From NCBI GenBank assembly GCA_945888625.1, contig CAMDAH010000001.1, forward strand, positions 186,001 to 250,000: a DNA stretch of 64,000 nucleotides. The letters run 5' to 3'. The position numbers were made by a program, and so were the translations under genes. A model generated the notes under the pieces. It did no database searches. It was not told the DNA's origin and was given only the letters and a program-made list of their open reading frames with translations. Shown here in pieces: positions 8,828-18,093 of this stretch. The stretch's first letter is position 1; the number at the start of each line of letters is the position of its first letter. This stretch comes from Chryseobacterium gleum (GTDB lineage: Bacteria > Bacteroidota > Bacteroidia > Flavobacteriales_D > Crocinitomicaceae).

Positions 8828-10317
8828 TAAATCGACAAGTTGTTCCTTTTTTGTTTTTATTAACCACAATAGGATTTTCACAAGGAAAACCCACTTCATC
8901 GAAGCTAAAAGATTCCTTGAATTCCATTGCTTTTTTTAATACGGTAGAACAAAGTTTGAATTTGTTTTATTCCGACTATGCCAACCAATCGGTTTATGAT
9001 TCGATTATCGCCGCCTTAAAATACGAGCCGTCGGATCTCCCTACTTTTTCTGATGATGTTTATTGTCAACGACTAGAGGACATGAGTGAACACAGCCCGT
9101 TTCATATGGATTGTAACCCGACAACTTTAGCAACACTAAAGTTTTTTGTTGCTCAACGTAGAGGATTTACACGAATTGTTTTAGGCAGGTCCAAATTGTA
9201 TTTTGAAATGTTCGAAGAGAAACTAGCGGAATATGGCTTGCCGCTTGAATTGCGTTTTTTAGCAGTTATTGAAAGTGGCTTGAGACCCCAAGTTAAATCA
9301 AAAGCAGGCGCTTTGGGCTTGTGGCAATTTATGTATAAAACAGGGTTGTATTATGGCTTAGTGGAAGATTCTTATATTGATGAAAGAATGGATCCAGATA
9401 AAGCTACGGATGCGGCATGCCGTTTTTTAAAAAAATTATACGGAATCTATGGCGATTGGAATTTATCACTCGCAGCATATAATGCCGGCCCAGGAAATGT
9501 GAATAAAGCCATAGTTAGGTCAGGCAATAAAAAAACATATTGGGAGGTAAGACCTTACTTGCCAACAGAAACGCAAGGATACGTCCCGAACTTTGTAGCT
9601 GCCGCCTATATGTTGACCTATCATGCGGAGCATAATATTATTCCAATGGATGCTAAAATTCACAATGCTCAGTTGGATTCCATGTGTTTAAAGCAAGGGG
9701 TTCATATGGAAACTATTGCGAACGTAGTTGATTGGGACCTGAATGAAATAAAAGAGTTGAATCCCATCTATAAATCATCGTTTATTCCGAAATCTGAAAA
9801 GGGTAGATGTGTTACGGGGCCTTTAGAAAAAATAAACCTGTTAGTGGGCGTTGAAGACTCGCTCTATAAAGTTGAAAATGACAAGTATCACCGAATTAAC
9901 ACTCCCAATATAGTTACTCCTTTTGCCATTGATTCCTTTATTAAAAAGGATTCATCTGTGGTTGATACCATTAATGTGAATTATCAATATTATAAAGTCA
10001 AAGCAGGAGACAATATTAAAATTATTGCGCAAAAGTATGGGGTTGAAATCGAAAAATTATTGGAATGGAACGGTTTGAGAACGACCAATATTTACATAGG
10101 ACAGCGACTTACCATTAAGGCGAAAGCAGTCACCCCTGCGCCAAAACAACCAGTGAAGCCAACTGTATCAGTAAAAAAATATTATACAGTTAAAAAAGGA
10201 GAAACATTTAGTAAAATAGCCCAAAAACATAATTTAACTCAAGCTCAACTGAAAAAATTAAACCCAGGAATTAATATTAACACCATTCGTGTTGGACAGC
10301 GTTTTCGAGTTAAGTAA
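8824..10317 (+). CDS. LysM-containing lytic murein transglycosylase (MltD-like)
   Basis: Cleaves peptidoglycan glycan strands in the periplasm. A signal peptide (1-19, then Gln) precedes an SLT transglycosylase domain with the catalytic Glu at E150 in AVIESGL and the family motifs AGALGLWQFM and SLAAYNAGPGNV. Two LysM peptidoglycan-binding modules follow at about 390-433 and 451-497, linked by a Pro/Lys-rich spacer. This is the MltD architecture. The start overlaps the gatA stop, so it is probably translated from the same message. Confidence 0.92.
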   Translation: MINRQVVPFLFLLTTIGFSQGKPTSSKLKDSLNSIAFFNTVEQSLNLFYSDYANQSVYDSIIAALKYEPSDLPTFSDDVYCQRLEDMSEHSPFHMDCNPTTLATLKFFVAQRRGFTRIVLGRSKLYFEMFEEKLAEYGLPLELRFLAVIESGLRPQVKSKAGALGLWQFMYKTGLYYGLVEDSYIDERMDPDKATDAACRFLKKLYGIYGDWNLSLAAYNAGPGNVNKAIVRSGNKKTYWEVRPYLPTETQGYVPNFVAAAYMLTYHAEHNIIPMDAKIHNAQLDSMCLKQGVHMETIANVVDWDLNEIKELNPIYKSSFIPKSEKGRCVTGPLEKINLLVGVEDSLYKVENDKYHRINTPNIVTPFAIDSFIKKDSSVVDTINVNYQYYKVKAGDNIKIIAQKYGVEIEKLLEWNGLRTTNIYIGQRLTIKAKAVTPAPKQPVKPTVSVKKYYTVKKGETFSKIAQKHNLTQAQLKKLNPGININTIRVGQRFRVK

Positions 10318-10351
10318 ATTAATTTAAACTACTGTTGCTTTTTATTCAACT

Positions 10352-11110
10352 ATGCCAACCATCACCGCTGCAATTATTACTTTTAATGAAGAACGAAATA
10401 TTCAACGCTGTTTGGATTCGTTAAAAAATTGCGTGGATGATATTTTGGTACTTGATTCGTTTTCAACCGATAAAACGCTTGCTATTTGTAAAGAAAACAA
10501 TGTTCGTGTTATCCAACACGAATGGTTGGGCTATTCTAAATCGAAAAACTATTTAAACACTCTTATTACAAGTGATTTAATTTTTTCAATCGATGCCGAT
10601 GAGGCCCTCAGTGATGAGCTCCAGGCTGAAATAAATAGCCTGAGAAGTACGGGAGCACTTGCTTTTTATGCTGTTAACAGAATAACGAATTATTGTGGCA
10701 CTTGGATCAAGCATTCGGGTTGGTTTCCAGATGTTAAAGTGCGGATAAGTCCCCGGGAGAAAACCTTGTGGGACGGAGAAATTGTGCACGAAGAGTTACT
10801 GCTTCCTGAAGGGGAAAAAATCATTGGTTTGAACGGACTTTTAGCGCATTATTCGTATTATTCTCAGGTGGAACATAGACAAAGAGCCGATCAATACTCA
10901 AGATTGACCGCTATGAAATATATGAAGCAAGGTAAAAAAGCGGCCTTTTTTAAGCCATATATCAGTGGGATTATTCGTTTTTTGAAAATGTTCCTTTGGC
11001 AAAAGGGATTCTTAGACGGAAAAAGTGGTTGGGTAATTGCTAAGATTAGTGCTCAATCAAATATTTATAAATACAAAGAGTTAAGGAGATTAATAAGTGA
11101 ACACAAGTGA
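10352..11110 (+). CDS. family 2 glycosyltransferase (LPS core type)
   Basis: A cytoplasmic GT-A fold sugar transferase of 252 residues. The N-terminus has the GT2 signature (AAIITFNEERNI, then VLDSFSTDKT) and the metal-binding DxD motif is D81-A-D83. The C-terminal part (FIRFLKMFLWQKGFLDGKSGW-like helices) resembles the WaaE/KdtX group of LPS core glucosyltransferases. It overlaps the following heptosyltransferase-like gene by 14 bases, which supports a role in LPS or glycolipid assembly. The exact sugar and acceptor cannot be read from the sequence. Confidence 0.85.
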   Translation: MPTITAAIITFNEERNIQRCLDSLKNCVDDILVLDSFSTDKTLAICKENNVRVIQHEWLGYSKSKNYLNTLITSDLIFSIDADEALSDELQAEINSLRSTGALAFYAVNRITNYCGTWIKHSGWFPDVKVRISPREKTLWDGEIVHEELLLPEGEKIIGLNGLLAHYSYYSQVEHRQRADQYSRLTAMKYMKQGKKAAFFKPYISGIIRFLKMFLWQKGFLDGKSGWVIAKISAQSNIYKYKELRRLISEHK

Positions 11111-12101
11111 TATAAAACGAATTATTGTTTCTCGAACAGACAGTATTGGAGATGTCATGCTGACTTTGCCATTGTGCGTTTGGATAAAGAAACAATTTCC
11201 TGAAGCAACCTTGGTTTTCTTAGCTAGGGGCTACACGATTCCAGTGGTTTCTTGCTTTCTGCCTGTTGATGAAATATTGGATTGGGATCTTCTTTATAAT
11301 TTGCCCTCAGCAGAAAAAATCGATCGGATAAAAGCGGACTGTATTATTCATGTTTTTCCTAACTCAGAAATTGCGTCCCTCGCAAAAAAAGGCAAAATAC
11401 CATTCAGAATAGGGACTTCCCACAGAACATTTCACTTTTTGAACTGTAATTTTAAAGTGAATTTCAGTCGGAAAAATTCACTCTGGCACGAAGCTCAATT
11501 AAATTTCGAATTAGCACGTCCTTTAGGTTTAAAAGCGATTCCTTCATTGGAGGAGTTGATGGATCAAAGCGCTAATTTCCTTGTTCCTGTTAATACCTTC
11601 CCAAGTACAATAGCTAAAATAGATATCAGTCAAGCAATCGTTTTACATCCAAAATCGCAAGGTAGCGCCTTGGAATGGCCAATTGAAAAATACCTTGAAT
11701 TAGCAAATGAATTGGTGAAATCCGGAAAAGTGGTGCTAATTACGGGTACAGAGGCAGAGGGCTTACTGATAAGAGAACGTTTTACTTTCTCCCCTCAATT
11801 AATTGACGTAACAGGCCAGCTCTCTTTGTCTCAAATGATTTCGCTTTTATCTGAAGTCAAGGTCGCGGTGGCTTGTTCAACAGGACCAATTCATATTAAA
11901 TCCATTATTGGGGGGAATGCAATCGCGCTGTTTGCAAGTCGTCGTCCTATTCATCCTGGCCGTTGGCGTCCTTTGGGTTTAAAGTCTACGGTCTTGGTTT
12001 TTGACGAAAATTGTCCAGGATGTAAAAAAAGTAAAAGTTGCCGTTGCCTAGAAAATATTAGCGTCGCCAATGTCCTAAATTTCATAAATGAAATTCGCTA
12101 G
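11097..12101 (+). CDS. family 9 glycosyltransferase (heptosyltransferase-like)
   Basis: GT-B fold enzyme of the ADP-heptose:LPS heptosyltransferase family, 334 residues. The N-terminal RTDSIGDVMLTLPL motif and the C-terminal STGPIHIKSIIGG motif (nucleotide-sugar binding) are typical. A Cys-rich stretch (CPGCKKSKSCRCL) near the C-terminus is seen in many Bacteroidota members. It overlaps both neighbours by 14 bases, forming a tightly coupled three-gene set with the GT2 and the UbiA-like protein. Confidence 0.87.
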   Translation: MNTSDIKRIIVSRTDSIGDVMLTLPLCVWIKKQFPEATLVFLARGYTIPVVSCFLPVDEILDWDLLYNLPSAEKIDRIKADCIIHVFPNSEIASLAKKGKIPFRIGTSHRTFHFLNCNFKVNFSRKNSLWHEAQLNFELARPLGLKAIPSLEELMDQSANFLVPVNTFPSTIAKIDISQAIVLHPKSQGSALEWPIEKYLELANELVKSGKVVLITGTEAEGLLIRERFTFSPQLIDVTGQLSLSQMISLLSEVKVAVACSTGPIHIKSIIGGNAIALFASRRPIHPGRWRPLGLKSTVLVFDENCPGCKKSKSCRCLENISVANVLNFINEIR

Positions 12102-12882
12102 AATAGGGCATTTCTTTAAGAACCATTATTTTTTATTGGCCTTCTCAGCAGGCCTCATTTCATACACACTTCCTTACTCCAATGAAAAGAAAGGTTTGCT
12201 TTGTGTTTTTATTTCCTTAGCGGTTTTTCTGGCTTACAATACCCATAAATTGGTTAAGTGGTTGCGCGATAAAAGGTCATGCGTTAGTTTTCAATCCAAG
12301 CGTTTTCTTCCTTCACGCATCTTGTTTTTTGTGACAACGCTCTCCTTTTTAGGAATTGGAATTTCATTACATTTTCGTTGGATTGAATACTTCCTTTTAA
12401 GCATCTTGTTCTTCATGTGCCTTTCCTATTCCGTTTTCCACCCTAGATTTAGTATTAGAAGCATTCCGTATTTGAAATCATTTTTTATCGCGCTGTCATG
12501 GACCATCTTGTGTTGCGCTTTGCCAATGAGCTATGCGAATAAGGAGTTTTACAATGGCAGCTTCTTCTTTATTCTTTTCTATGCGCTTGCAGTTTCATCT
12601 GATTTCAGGGATTTACGCATTGACCCCATTGAATTAAAAACGCTCCCTCAAGTACTGCCCAAAAAAGTGTTGCTTATGCTAATTCTTTTCAGCTTGACTA
12701 CTTTTGGGATAGTAAATCTATATTTTTACGGCCCCCTGTTTTTCATCGCAGCGCTCTTCTCTTCCTTGGTTTTTCTATACTATCTGTTTCAATTTTTTGT
12801 GTTGAAAATGGAACTTAATACGGATCGAACATTGGCCGCATTTGGCCTTTCAGCATTTATTTTGCAAGTTTATTTCCGTTAA
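12088..12882 (+). CDS. UbiA-like membrane protein
   Basis: A 264-residue protein with about seven or eight hydrophobic helices. The stretch DFRDLRIDPIELKTLPQ near residue 172 resembles the second Asp-rich motif of UbiA prenyltransferases (DxxDxxxD...TLP). The first motif (usually NDxxDxxxD) is degenerate here: YNTHKLVKW near residue 53. It is therefore a UbiA-superfamily relative that may have lost or changed activity. It overlaps the heptosyltransferase-like gene by 14 bases, which hints at a lipid-linked or LPS role, but that is inference. Confidence 0.6.
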   Translation: MKFARIGHFFKNHYFLLAFSAGLISYTLPYSNEKKGLLCVFISLAVFLAYNTHKLVKWLRDKRSCVSFQSKRFLPSRILFFVTTLSFLGIGISLHFRWIEYFLLSILFFMCLSYSVFHPRFSIRSIPYLKSFFIALSWTILCCALPMSYANKEFYNGSFFFILFYALAVSSDFRDLRIDPIELKTLPQVLPKKVLLMLILFSLTTFGIVNLYFYGPLFFIAALFSSLVFLYYLFQFFVLKMELNTDRTLAAFGLSAFILQVYFR

Positions 12883-12900
12883 TCTGCAAGGAGATTTAGT

Positions 12901-12908
12901 TATCTTTG
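12901..12908 (+). promoter_or_regulatory. putative -7 box of leuS
   Basis: TATCTTTG matches the Bacteroidota -7 consensus TAnnTTTG and lies 20 bases before the leuS ATG. No good -33 TTTG is found at the expected spacing, so support is partial. Confidence 0.45.
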
Positions 12909-12928
12909 TGCCTTGAAGAAAGCACGAT

Positions 12929-15706
12929 ATGGAAATCGATTTTCAAGCGATAGATAAAAAATGGCAATTGTATTGGTTGGAAAACCACAGCAATAAAGTG
13001 CTTGAAGATCCTAATAAGCCGAAGTATTATGTCTTAGATATGTTCCCCTACCCTTCGGGTGCGGGCCTTCATGTTGGGCATCCCCTCGGGTACATTGCTT
13101 CCGATATCTATGCCAGGTATAAGCGCTTGAAAGGTTTCAATGTGTTGCATCCAATGGGATATGATTCATTTGGATTACCCGCAGAGCAATATGCGATTCA
13201 AACCGGCCAACACCCTGCGATTACCACCGAACAAAATATTGCCAGATATAGACAGCAACTAGATCGTTTAGGGTTTTCTTACGACTGGACAAGGCAGGTA
13301 AAGACCTCTTCTCCTGACTATTACCGCTGGACGCAATGGATTTTTAAACAGTTTTTTAATGCATATTACAACACGTCTTCTGACAAAGCGTGTCCAATGG
13401 AGGAATTAATCTCGGCGTTTTCAAAGAATGGAAATCATGGGGTGAATGCTTTCTCAGATTACGAAAAGATGTTCACTGCGGAAGAATGGAATAGTTGGAA
13501 TGACATGGAACAAGAAGATGTGCTGCAATCATATCGGCTTGCTTTTTTATCGGAAACATGGGTGAATTGGTGCCCAAAACTAGGGACGGTGTTGGCAAAT
13601 GATGAAATTATAAGTGGCTTATCTGTCCGTGGTAGTCATCCGGTTGAACAAAAGAAAATGATGCAGTGGTCCATGCGGATCAAGGCATACGCAGACCGTC
13701 TTCTTTCTGGCCTTGAAGAGCTTGATTGGTCCGATGCGATAAAAGAACAACAGCGCAATTGGATCGGAAAATCCGAGGGGGCAACCGTCTTTTTTGATGT
13801 AGAGGGCCACAATAATCTAGCACTTGAGATTTTTACGACAAGGCCCGACACCTTGTTTGGCGTTACTTTTATGGTACTTGCCCCTGAACATCCTTTTTTA
13901 GAACAAATTGTTACAGAAGAACACAAAGAGGAGGTCAAAAACTATCAATTATCGGTTTCGAAAAGAACGGAACGTGATCGCCAAGCAGATGTTCATCATA
14001 TTTCGGGCGTGTTTACGGGCGCATTTGTAATACATCCTTTCAACAAAACCAGCATTCCTATTTGGACGGCCGACTATGTCTTGTCTACTTATGGAACTGG
14101 AGCCGTTATGTCTGTTCCTTGTGGTGACCAAAGAGATTACAGCTTCGCGAAACATTTCAATTTACCGATCATCAATGTGTTTAAAGGGGTTGATATTGAA
14201 GAAGAGGCGTACGGAGAAAAAGTAGGGATTATTGAGAATTCCAGCTTCTTAGACGGACTAGAAATTAAGGAAGCAATTACCATTGCTTGTCAAAAAATAG
14301 AAGAAGCAAATCGAGGAAATCGAAAAGTGAATTTTCGACTTCGGGATGCCGTGTTTTCAAGACAACGGTATTGGGGAGAACCTTTCCCGGTCTATTATGA
14401 AAAGGGCTTTCCAAAAATGATTGCGGACGAGTACCTTCCCATTGAACTACCCAATGTGGATGCGTATTTACCCACAGCATCTGGAGAACCGCCTTTGGCG
14501 CGTTCAAAAAAGGAAGACTGGAACCACTTTCAAGGCGACCGGATGGAATACAACACGATGCCAGGTTGGGCGGGGAGTTCGTGGTATTTCCTACGTTATT
14601 TAGACCCGGAAAACACAGCCTCTTTTGTTGGAAAAGATAAAGTAGCGTATTGGAAAAACGTGGACTTGTACATTGGTGGAAACGAGCACGCTACGGGGCA
14701 TCTCCTGTATGCCCGATTTTGGACCAAATTCCTCTATGATATGGGCTTCATCCCTTTCAATGAGCCATTCAAGAAGCTGATTAATCAAGGAATGATTTTG
14801 GGGCGAAGTAGCTTCGTTTACCGGATCAAAGGGGAAAACACCTTCGTTTCTTTGAATAAAAAGAAGGATTACTCCACCGATCAACTTCATGTGGATGTGA
14901 ACTTGGTGGACAATGATAAATTGAATCTTCAGGAGTTTAAAAATTGGCTACCGGAATACGCCGATGCCACCTTCATTCTAGAAGATGACGGCACGTATTG
15001 CTGTGGTTTTGAGGTGGAAAAGATGTCAAAATCTAAATTCAATGTGCAGACACCTGACGCCCTCGTTGAGAAGTTTGGTGCCGATACCCTTAGAATGTAC
15101 GAAATGTTCTTAGGCCCATTGGAACAAAGTAAACCCTGGGACACAAAAGGAATTACAGGTGTACATGGTTTTTTGAAAAAAACAACTCGCTTGTTTCTTG
15201 ATGCAACTGGTTTGTGGAGCACCTTGGAGGAAGACCCAACCAAAGAAATGTGGAAAGTGCTACATAAAACGATTCTCAAAATACAAGACGATTTGGATCG
15301 CTACTCATTTAATACGGTCGTTTCTACCTTAATGATTGCAGTTAATGAATTAACAGAGTTGAAATGTAATCACAAACAAATCCTGCAGCCCTTATTAGTC
15401 TTACTCTCTCCGTATGCACCACATGCGGCGGAAGAACTATGGGAAAAACTAGGACTTCCATCGGGTGGATGTGCCTTGGCAAGTTTTCCAGTTTACGATG
15501 AAGCCATGTTAGTTGAAGCTAGCTATGAATACCCCATTTCTTTTAATGGAAAAATGCGCTTCACCCAATCCATTGACCTGCATCTTCCGGAAAATGAAGT
15601 AATCGAACTAATCATGGGCCTCGAAAACACGCAAAAACACTTAGAAGGCAAAACCCCGAAAAAAGTGATTTTTGTTAAAGGGAAAATTGTAAATGTTGTG
15701 TGTTAA
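12929..15706 (+). CDS. leuS: leucyl-tRNA synthetase
   Basis: Class I aminoacyl-tRNA synthetase charging tRNA(Leu). The HIGH-type motif appears as GLHVGHPLG near residue 50 and the KMSKS loop is at 698-702. A large CP1 editing domain lies between, and an anticodon-binding region follows. At 925 residues it is within the range for the phylum. The opposing merR-type gene ends 12 bases beyond its stop, leaving no room for a separate terminator. Confidence 0.97.
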   Translation: MEIDFQAIDKKWQLYWLENHSNKVLEDPNKPKYYVLDMFPYPSGAGLHVGHPLGYIASDIYARYKRLKGFNVLHPMGYDSFGLPAEQYAIQTGQHPAITTEQNIARYRQQLDRLGFSYDWTRQVKTSSPDYYRWTQWIFKQFFNAYYNTSSDKACPMEELISAFSKNGNHGVNAFSDYEKMFTAEEWNSWNDMEQEDVLQSYRLAFLSETWVNWCPKLGTVLANDEIISGLSVRGSHPVEQKKMMQWSMRIKAYADRLLSGLEELDWSDAIKEQQRNWIGKSEGATVFFDVEGHNNLALEIFTTRPDTLFGVTFMVLAPEHPFLEQIVTEEHKEEVKNYQLSVSKRTERDRQADVHHISGVFTGAFVIHPFNKTSIPIWTADYVLSTYGTGAVMSVPCGDQRDYSFAKHFNLPIINVFKGVDIEEEAYGEKVGIIENSSFLDGLEIKEAITIACQKIEEANRGNRKVNFRLRDAVFSRQRYWGEPFPVYYEKGFPKMIADEYLPIELPNVDAYLPTASGEPPLARSKKEDWNHFQGDRMEYNTMPGWAGSSWYFLRYLDPENTASFVGKDKVAYWKNVDLYIGGNEHATGHLLYARFWTKFLYDMGFIPFNEPFKKLINQGMILGRSSFVYRIKGENTFVSLNKKKDYSTDQLHVDVNLVDNDKLNLQEFKNWLPEYADATFILEDDGTYCCGFEVEKMSKSKFNVQTPDALVEKFGADTLRMYEMFLGPLEQSKPWDTKGITGVHGFLKKTTRLFLDATGLWSTLEEDPTKEMWKVLHKTILKIQDDLDRYSFNTVVSTLMIAVNELTELKCNHKQILQPLLVLLSPYAPHAAEELWEKLGLPSGGCALASFPVYDEAMLVEASYEYPISFNGKMRFTQSIDLHLPENEVIELIMGLENTQKHLEGKTPKKVIFVKGKIVNVVC

Positions 15707-15718
15707 AAGTTTTTTAAA

Positions 15719-16627
15719 TCAAACCGACTTTTCGAAATGTTTTAATAGCGACCCTGAGTTTTTGATTTCGATAAGGTATTTTTTGACTAGATCGATATTA
15801 AAATTTATCTGAGCTCCCCCAGCGTATATTGGAATTCCCCCAGCATCTTTATGTAATTGTTTAAAATAGGCAAGCATAAAGTTTTCTTCAACGCTAGTTA
15901 ACCAGGAGGTTAAAATGTATTTTGGTTTTAACATTTCAATGCTCGTTAGTAGTGAGCTGTAGGGCAAACTTTGGCCTATATACACTGTATGAATTCCTTT
16001 GCTTCGAAGTAAAAACTGATAAAAAAGCAAACTTATTTCGTGCCATTCGTGCTCAGGAAGATACAAAAGGATCGGTTCTGTTGTTACTTTGGGGATTTTT
16101 TGTTTGTCAATTTCCGAAATTATCTTTTGTCTTATTAGGTTCGAAATAAAATGCTCTTGTGCTGCGTGTATTGTTCCAACCAACCACATTACACCAATCC
16201 GGTCTAAAAAAGGGATTAAATGTTGACTAAATGTATTTTCTAATCCAAGTTCACTTACAAGTTGCCCTAGGGTATTTCGAAACAACTCTTCGTCCAGGTT
16301 GATCAAGGCAGAAATAAGTTTTTCTTGACTACTGTCTATGATACTATCATTCCTTGTCTGCCAAACTAACCTAGAAATTTCGTCGAAACTCAAAGAGGCT
16401 AAATACGAAATCTTAAACCCATTTTTATTGAGCATGCTAATGTTTAGCAAATGGGTTAATTCATCGTTATTGTAGGCGCGTATTTTAGTTTCTGAACGGT
16501 CGGGATTTAAAATGTTATAACGTTTTTCCCAAATACGTATGGTATGGGCTTTTATGCCTGATAGCGTTTCAAGATCTTTGATTTTATAAACAGACAAACA
16601 ATGATTTTTATTTTGCAAACAAAACAA
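15719..16627 (-). CDS. MerR-family regulator with cobalamin-binding-like C-terminus (CarH/LitR-like)
   Basis: The N-terminal winged helix (YKIKDLETLSGIKAHTIRIW, about 14-33) is MerR type. The C-terminal part resembles the B12-binding module of CarH light sensors: W148-x9-E158-H159 matches the Wx9EH motif that contacts the adenosyl ligand, and E194-W-H196-E-I-S199 matches ExHxxG (the cobalt-ligand His) with Ser for Gly. A Rossmann-like half with GGAQIN follows. In CarH, cobalamin and light control DNA binding. No carotenoid genes are adjacent. The start is uncertain: the frame opens with a TTG, and family members normally begin close to residue 12. Confidence 0.82.
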   Translation of the reverse strand: MFCLQNKNHCLSVYKIKDLETLSGIKAHTIRIWEKRYNILNPDRSETKIRAYNNDELTHLLNISMLNKNGFKISYLASLSFDEISRLVWQTRNDSIIDSSQEKLISALINLDEELFRNTLGQLVSELGLENTFSQHLIPFLDRIGVMWLVGTIHAAQEHFISNLIRQKIISEIDKQKIPKVTTEPILLYLPEHEWHEISLLFYQFLLRSKGIHTVYIGQSLPYSSLLTSIEMLKPKYILTSWLTSVEENFMLAYFKQLHKDAGGIPIYAGGAQINFNIDLVKKYLIEIKNSGSLLKHFEKSV

Positions 16628-16666
16628 GTCCTTGATTGTTCACAGGCTTCAAAAAAAAATAAAGAT

Positions 16667-16674
16667 TACCTTTG
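16667..16674 (+). promoter_or_regulatory. -7 box abutting the engB start
   Basis: TACCTTTG fits TAnnTTTG and ends only four bases before the engB ATG at 16679. Transcription would begin at or just around the start codon, implying a leaderless message. No convincing -33 element is seen at 19 bases. Confidence 0.5.
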
Positions 16675-16678
16675 AGTG

Positions 16679-17287
16679 ATGAAAATAAAAACTGCTTCGT
16701 TCGTTGTATCCAATACAGACCATAAAAAGTGTCCTGATGATGGGAAACCTGAGTTTGCTTTTATTGGTCGCTCCAATGTAGGAAAGTCCTCTCTTATAAA
16801 CCTCGTTACGGGCACAAAGAAGTTAGCTAAAACGTCATCAACTCCCGGAAAAACGCAGTTAATAAATCATTTTATTATCAATGACGAATGGTACTTGGTT
16901 GATTTACCTGGCTATGGGTATGCCAAAGCATCTAAGTCAGCGAGGTTTTCTTGGGAAAAGTTTATTGCAGATTATTTAACGAAAAGAAAATCATTGATGA
17001 ATATTTTTATTCTTTTGGATGCGCGTTTGGACCCGCAGAAAATTGATTTAGAATTTATAAATTGGTGCGGTGAGAATCAGCTTCCTTTTGTTTTAGTGTT
17101 TACTAAAATTGATAAGCTTTCCAAGTCTGCACTGCAGAAGAATCTATTAAAATTTAACAGCGAGATGCTTCAAACTTGGGAAGAGCTACCTCCTATTTAC
17201 ACCTCGTCAAGCACATTGGGTTTTGGAGACGAACCGCTGTTAAATTATATCGAACAAATACTTGTGATGAACAGGGATTTATTTTGA
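16679..17287 (+). CDS. engB: ribosome-biogenesis GTPase EngB/YsxC
   Basis: Essential Era/Obg-type GTPase needed for 50S subunit assembly. G1 is GRSNVGKSSL near residue 30, the G2 Thr and G3 (VDLPGYGYAKAS) follow, and G4 is TKIDK. Length (202) is normal. A GTG three bases upstream is also in frame, but the ATG gives the usual MKIK start and fits the position of the promoter box. The stop codon overlaps the -33 element of yebC. Confidence 0.95.
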   Translation: MKIKTASFVVSNTDHKKCPDDGKPEFAFIGRSNVGKSSLINLVTGTKKLAKTSSTPGKTQLINHFIINDEWYLVDLPGYGYAKASKSARFSWEKFIADYLTKRKSLMNIFILLDARLDPQKIDLEFINWCGENQLPFVLVFTKIDKLSKSALQKNLLKFNSEMLQTWEELPPIYTSSSTLGFGDEPLLNYIEQILVMNRDLF

Positions 17288-17314
17288 CTATCAAAGTTGA
17301 ATTTTTTATCTTTG
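17283..17314 (+). promoter_or_regulatory. yebC promoter
   Basis: TTTG at 17283-17286, a 20-base spacer and TATCTTTG at 17307-17314 match the Bacteroidota promoter. The -33 element overlaps the engB stop codon, so yebC has its own promoter inside the end of engB. Confidence 0.65.
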
Positions 17315-17330
17315 GCAAAATTAAATAGGA

Positions 17331-18041
17331 ATGGGAAGAGCGTTTGAATACCGGCGAGCAGCAAAAGAAAAAAGATGGGACAAAATGTCCAAGATTTTTC
17401 CAAAACTCGGAAAAGCCATTACGATGGCGGCTAAGGAAAGTGGTATGGATCCAGCTACGAATGCAAAATTACGAACGGCCATACAGAATGCGAAATCTGA
17501 AAACATGCCCAAGGATAACATCGATGCCGCCATTAAGCGAGCTGCCCAAAAAGATATTGCCTCGTTCACGGAGGTGAATTATGAGGGAAAGGGTCCACAC
17601 GGCGTTTTGGTTTTTGTAGAGTGTGCAACGGATAACCCAACACGCACTGTGGCAAATGTAAAATCATACTTCAATAAAGCGCAAGGTGGTATCGTTCCTA
17701 CAGGGTCTTTGGAATTCATGTTCGAAAGAAAATGTGTTTTTGAAATTAATATCACGGAAAATATAGATCCCGAAATGCTAGAGCTTGATTTAATTGATGC
17801 AGGATGCGAAGAAATTGAAGTAGTAGATAGTCAACTATTTATCTACGGTGATTATGCTGCTTTTGGATCCTTATCTAAAGCGTTAGAAGATTTGCAGATA
17901 GAAGTGCAAAAATCAAGTTTAAGTCGTTTTCCCACAACACCGCTAGAATTTACAGAAGAACAAATGGTCGATATTGAAAAAATGCTCGATAAAATTGAAG
18001 ATGATGATGACATTCAGCAAGTGTTCACCAATATTATTTAA
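17331..18041 (+). CDS. yebC: YebC/PmpR family protein
   Basis: Member of the YebC/TACO1 family, variously described as DNA-binding transcriptional regulators or translation factors relieving ribosome stalling. The N-terminus [19 protein letters not shown] and the motif YEGKGPHGV near residue 85 are hallmarks, and 236 residues is the family length. It has its own promoter. Confidence 0.94.
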   Translation: MGRAFEYRRAAKEKRWDKMSKIFPKLGKAITMAAKESGMDPATNAKLRTAIQNAKSENMPKDNIDAAIKRAAQKDIASFTEVNYEGKGPHGVLVFVECATDNPTRTVANVKSYFNKAQGGIVPTGSLEFMFERKCVFEINITENIDPEMLELDLIDAGCEEIEVVDSQLFIYGDYAAFGSLSKALEDLQIEVQKSSLSRFPTTPLEFTEEQMVDIEKMLDKIEDDDDIQQVFTNII

Positions 18042-18093
18042 TTATATTCGTACAACACGAAACAACTATGTTTAAAGTTAACCATATTTAGTA

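Noticed and set aside
13636-13938. Minus-strand 100-residue frame inside leuS
   Set aside because: Shadow of a strongly supported leuS region with no motif of its own.
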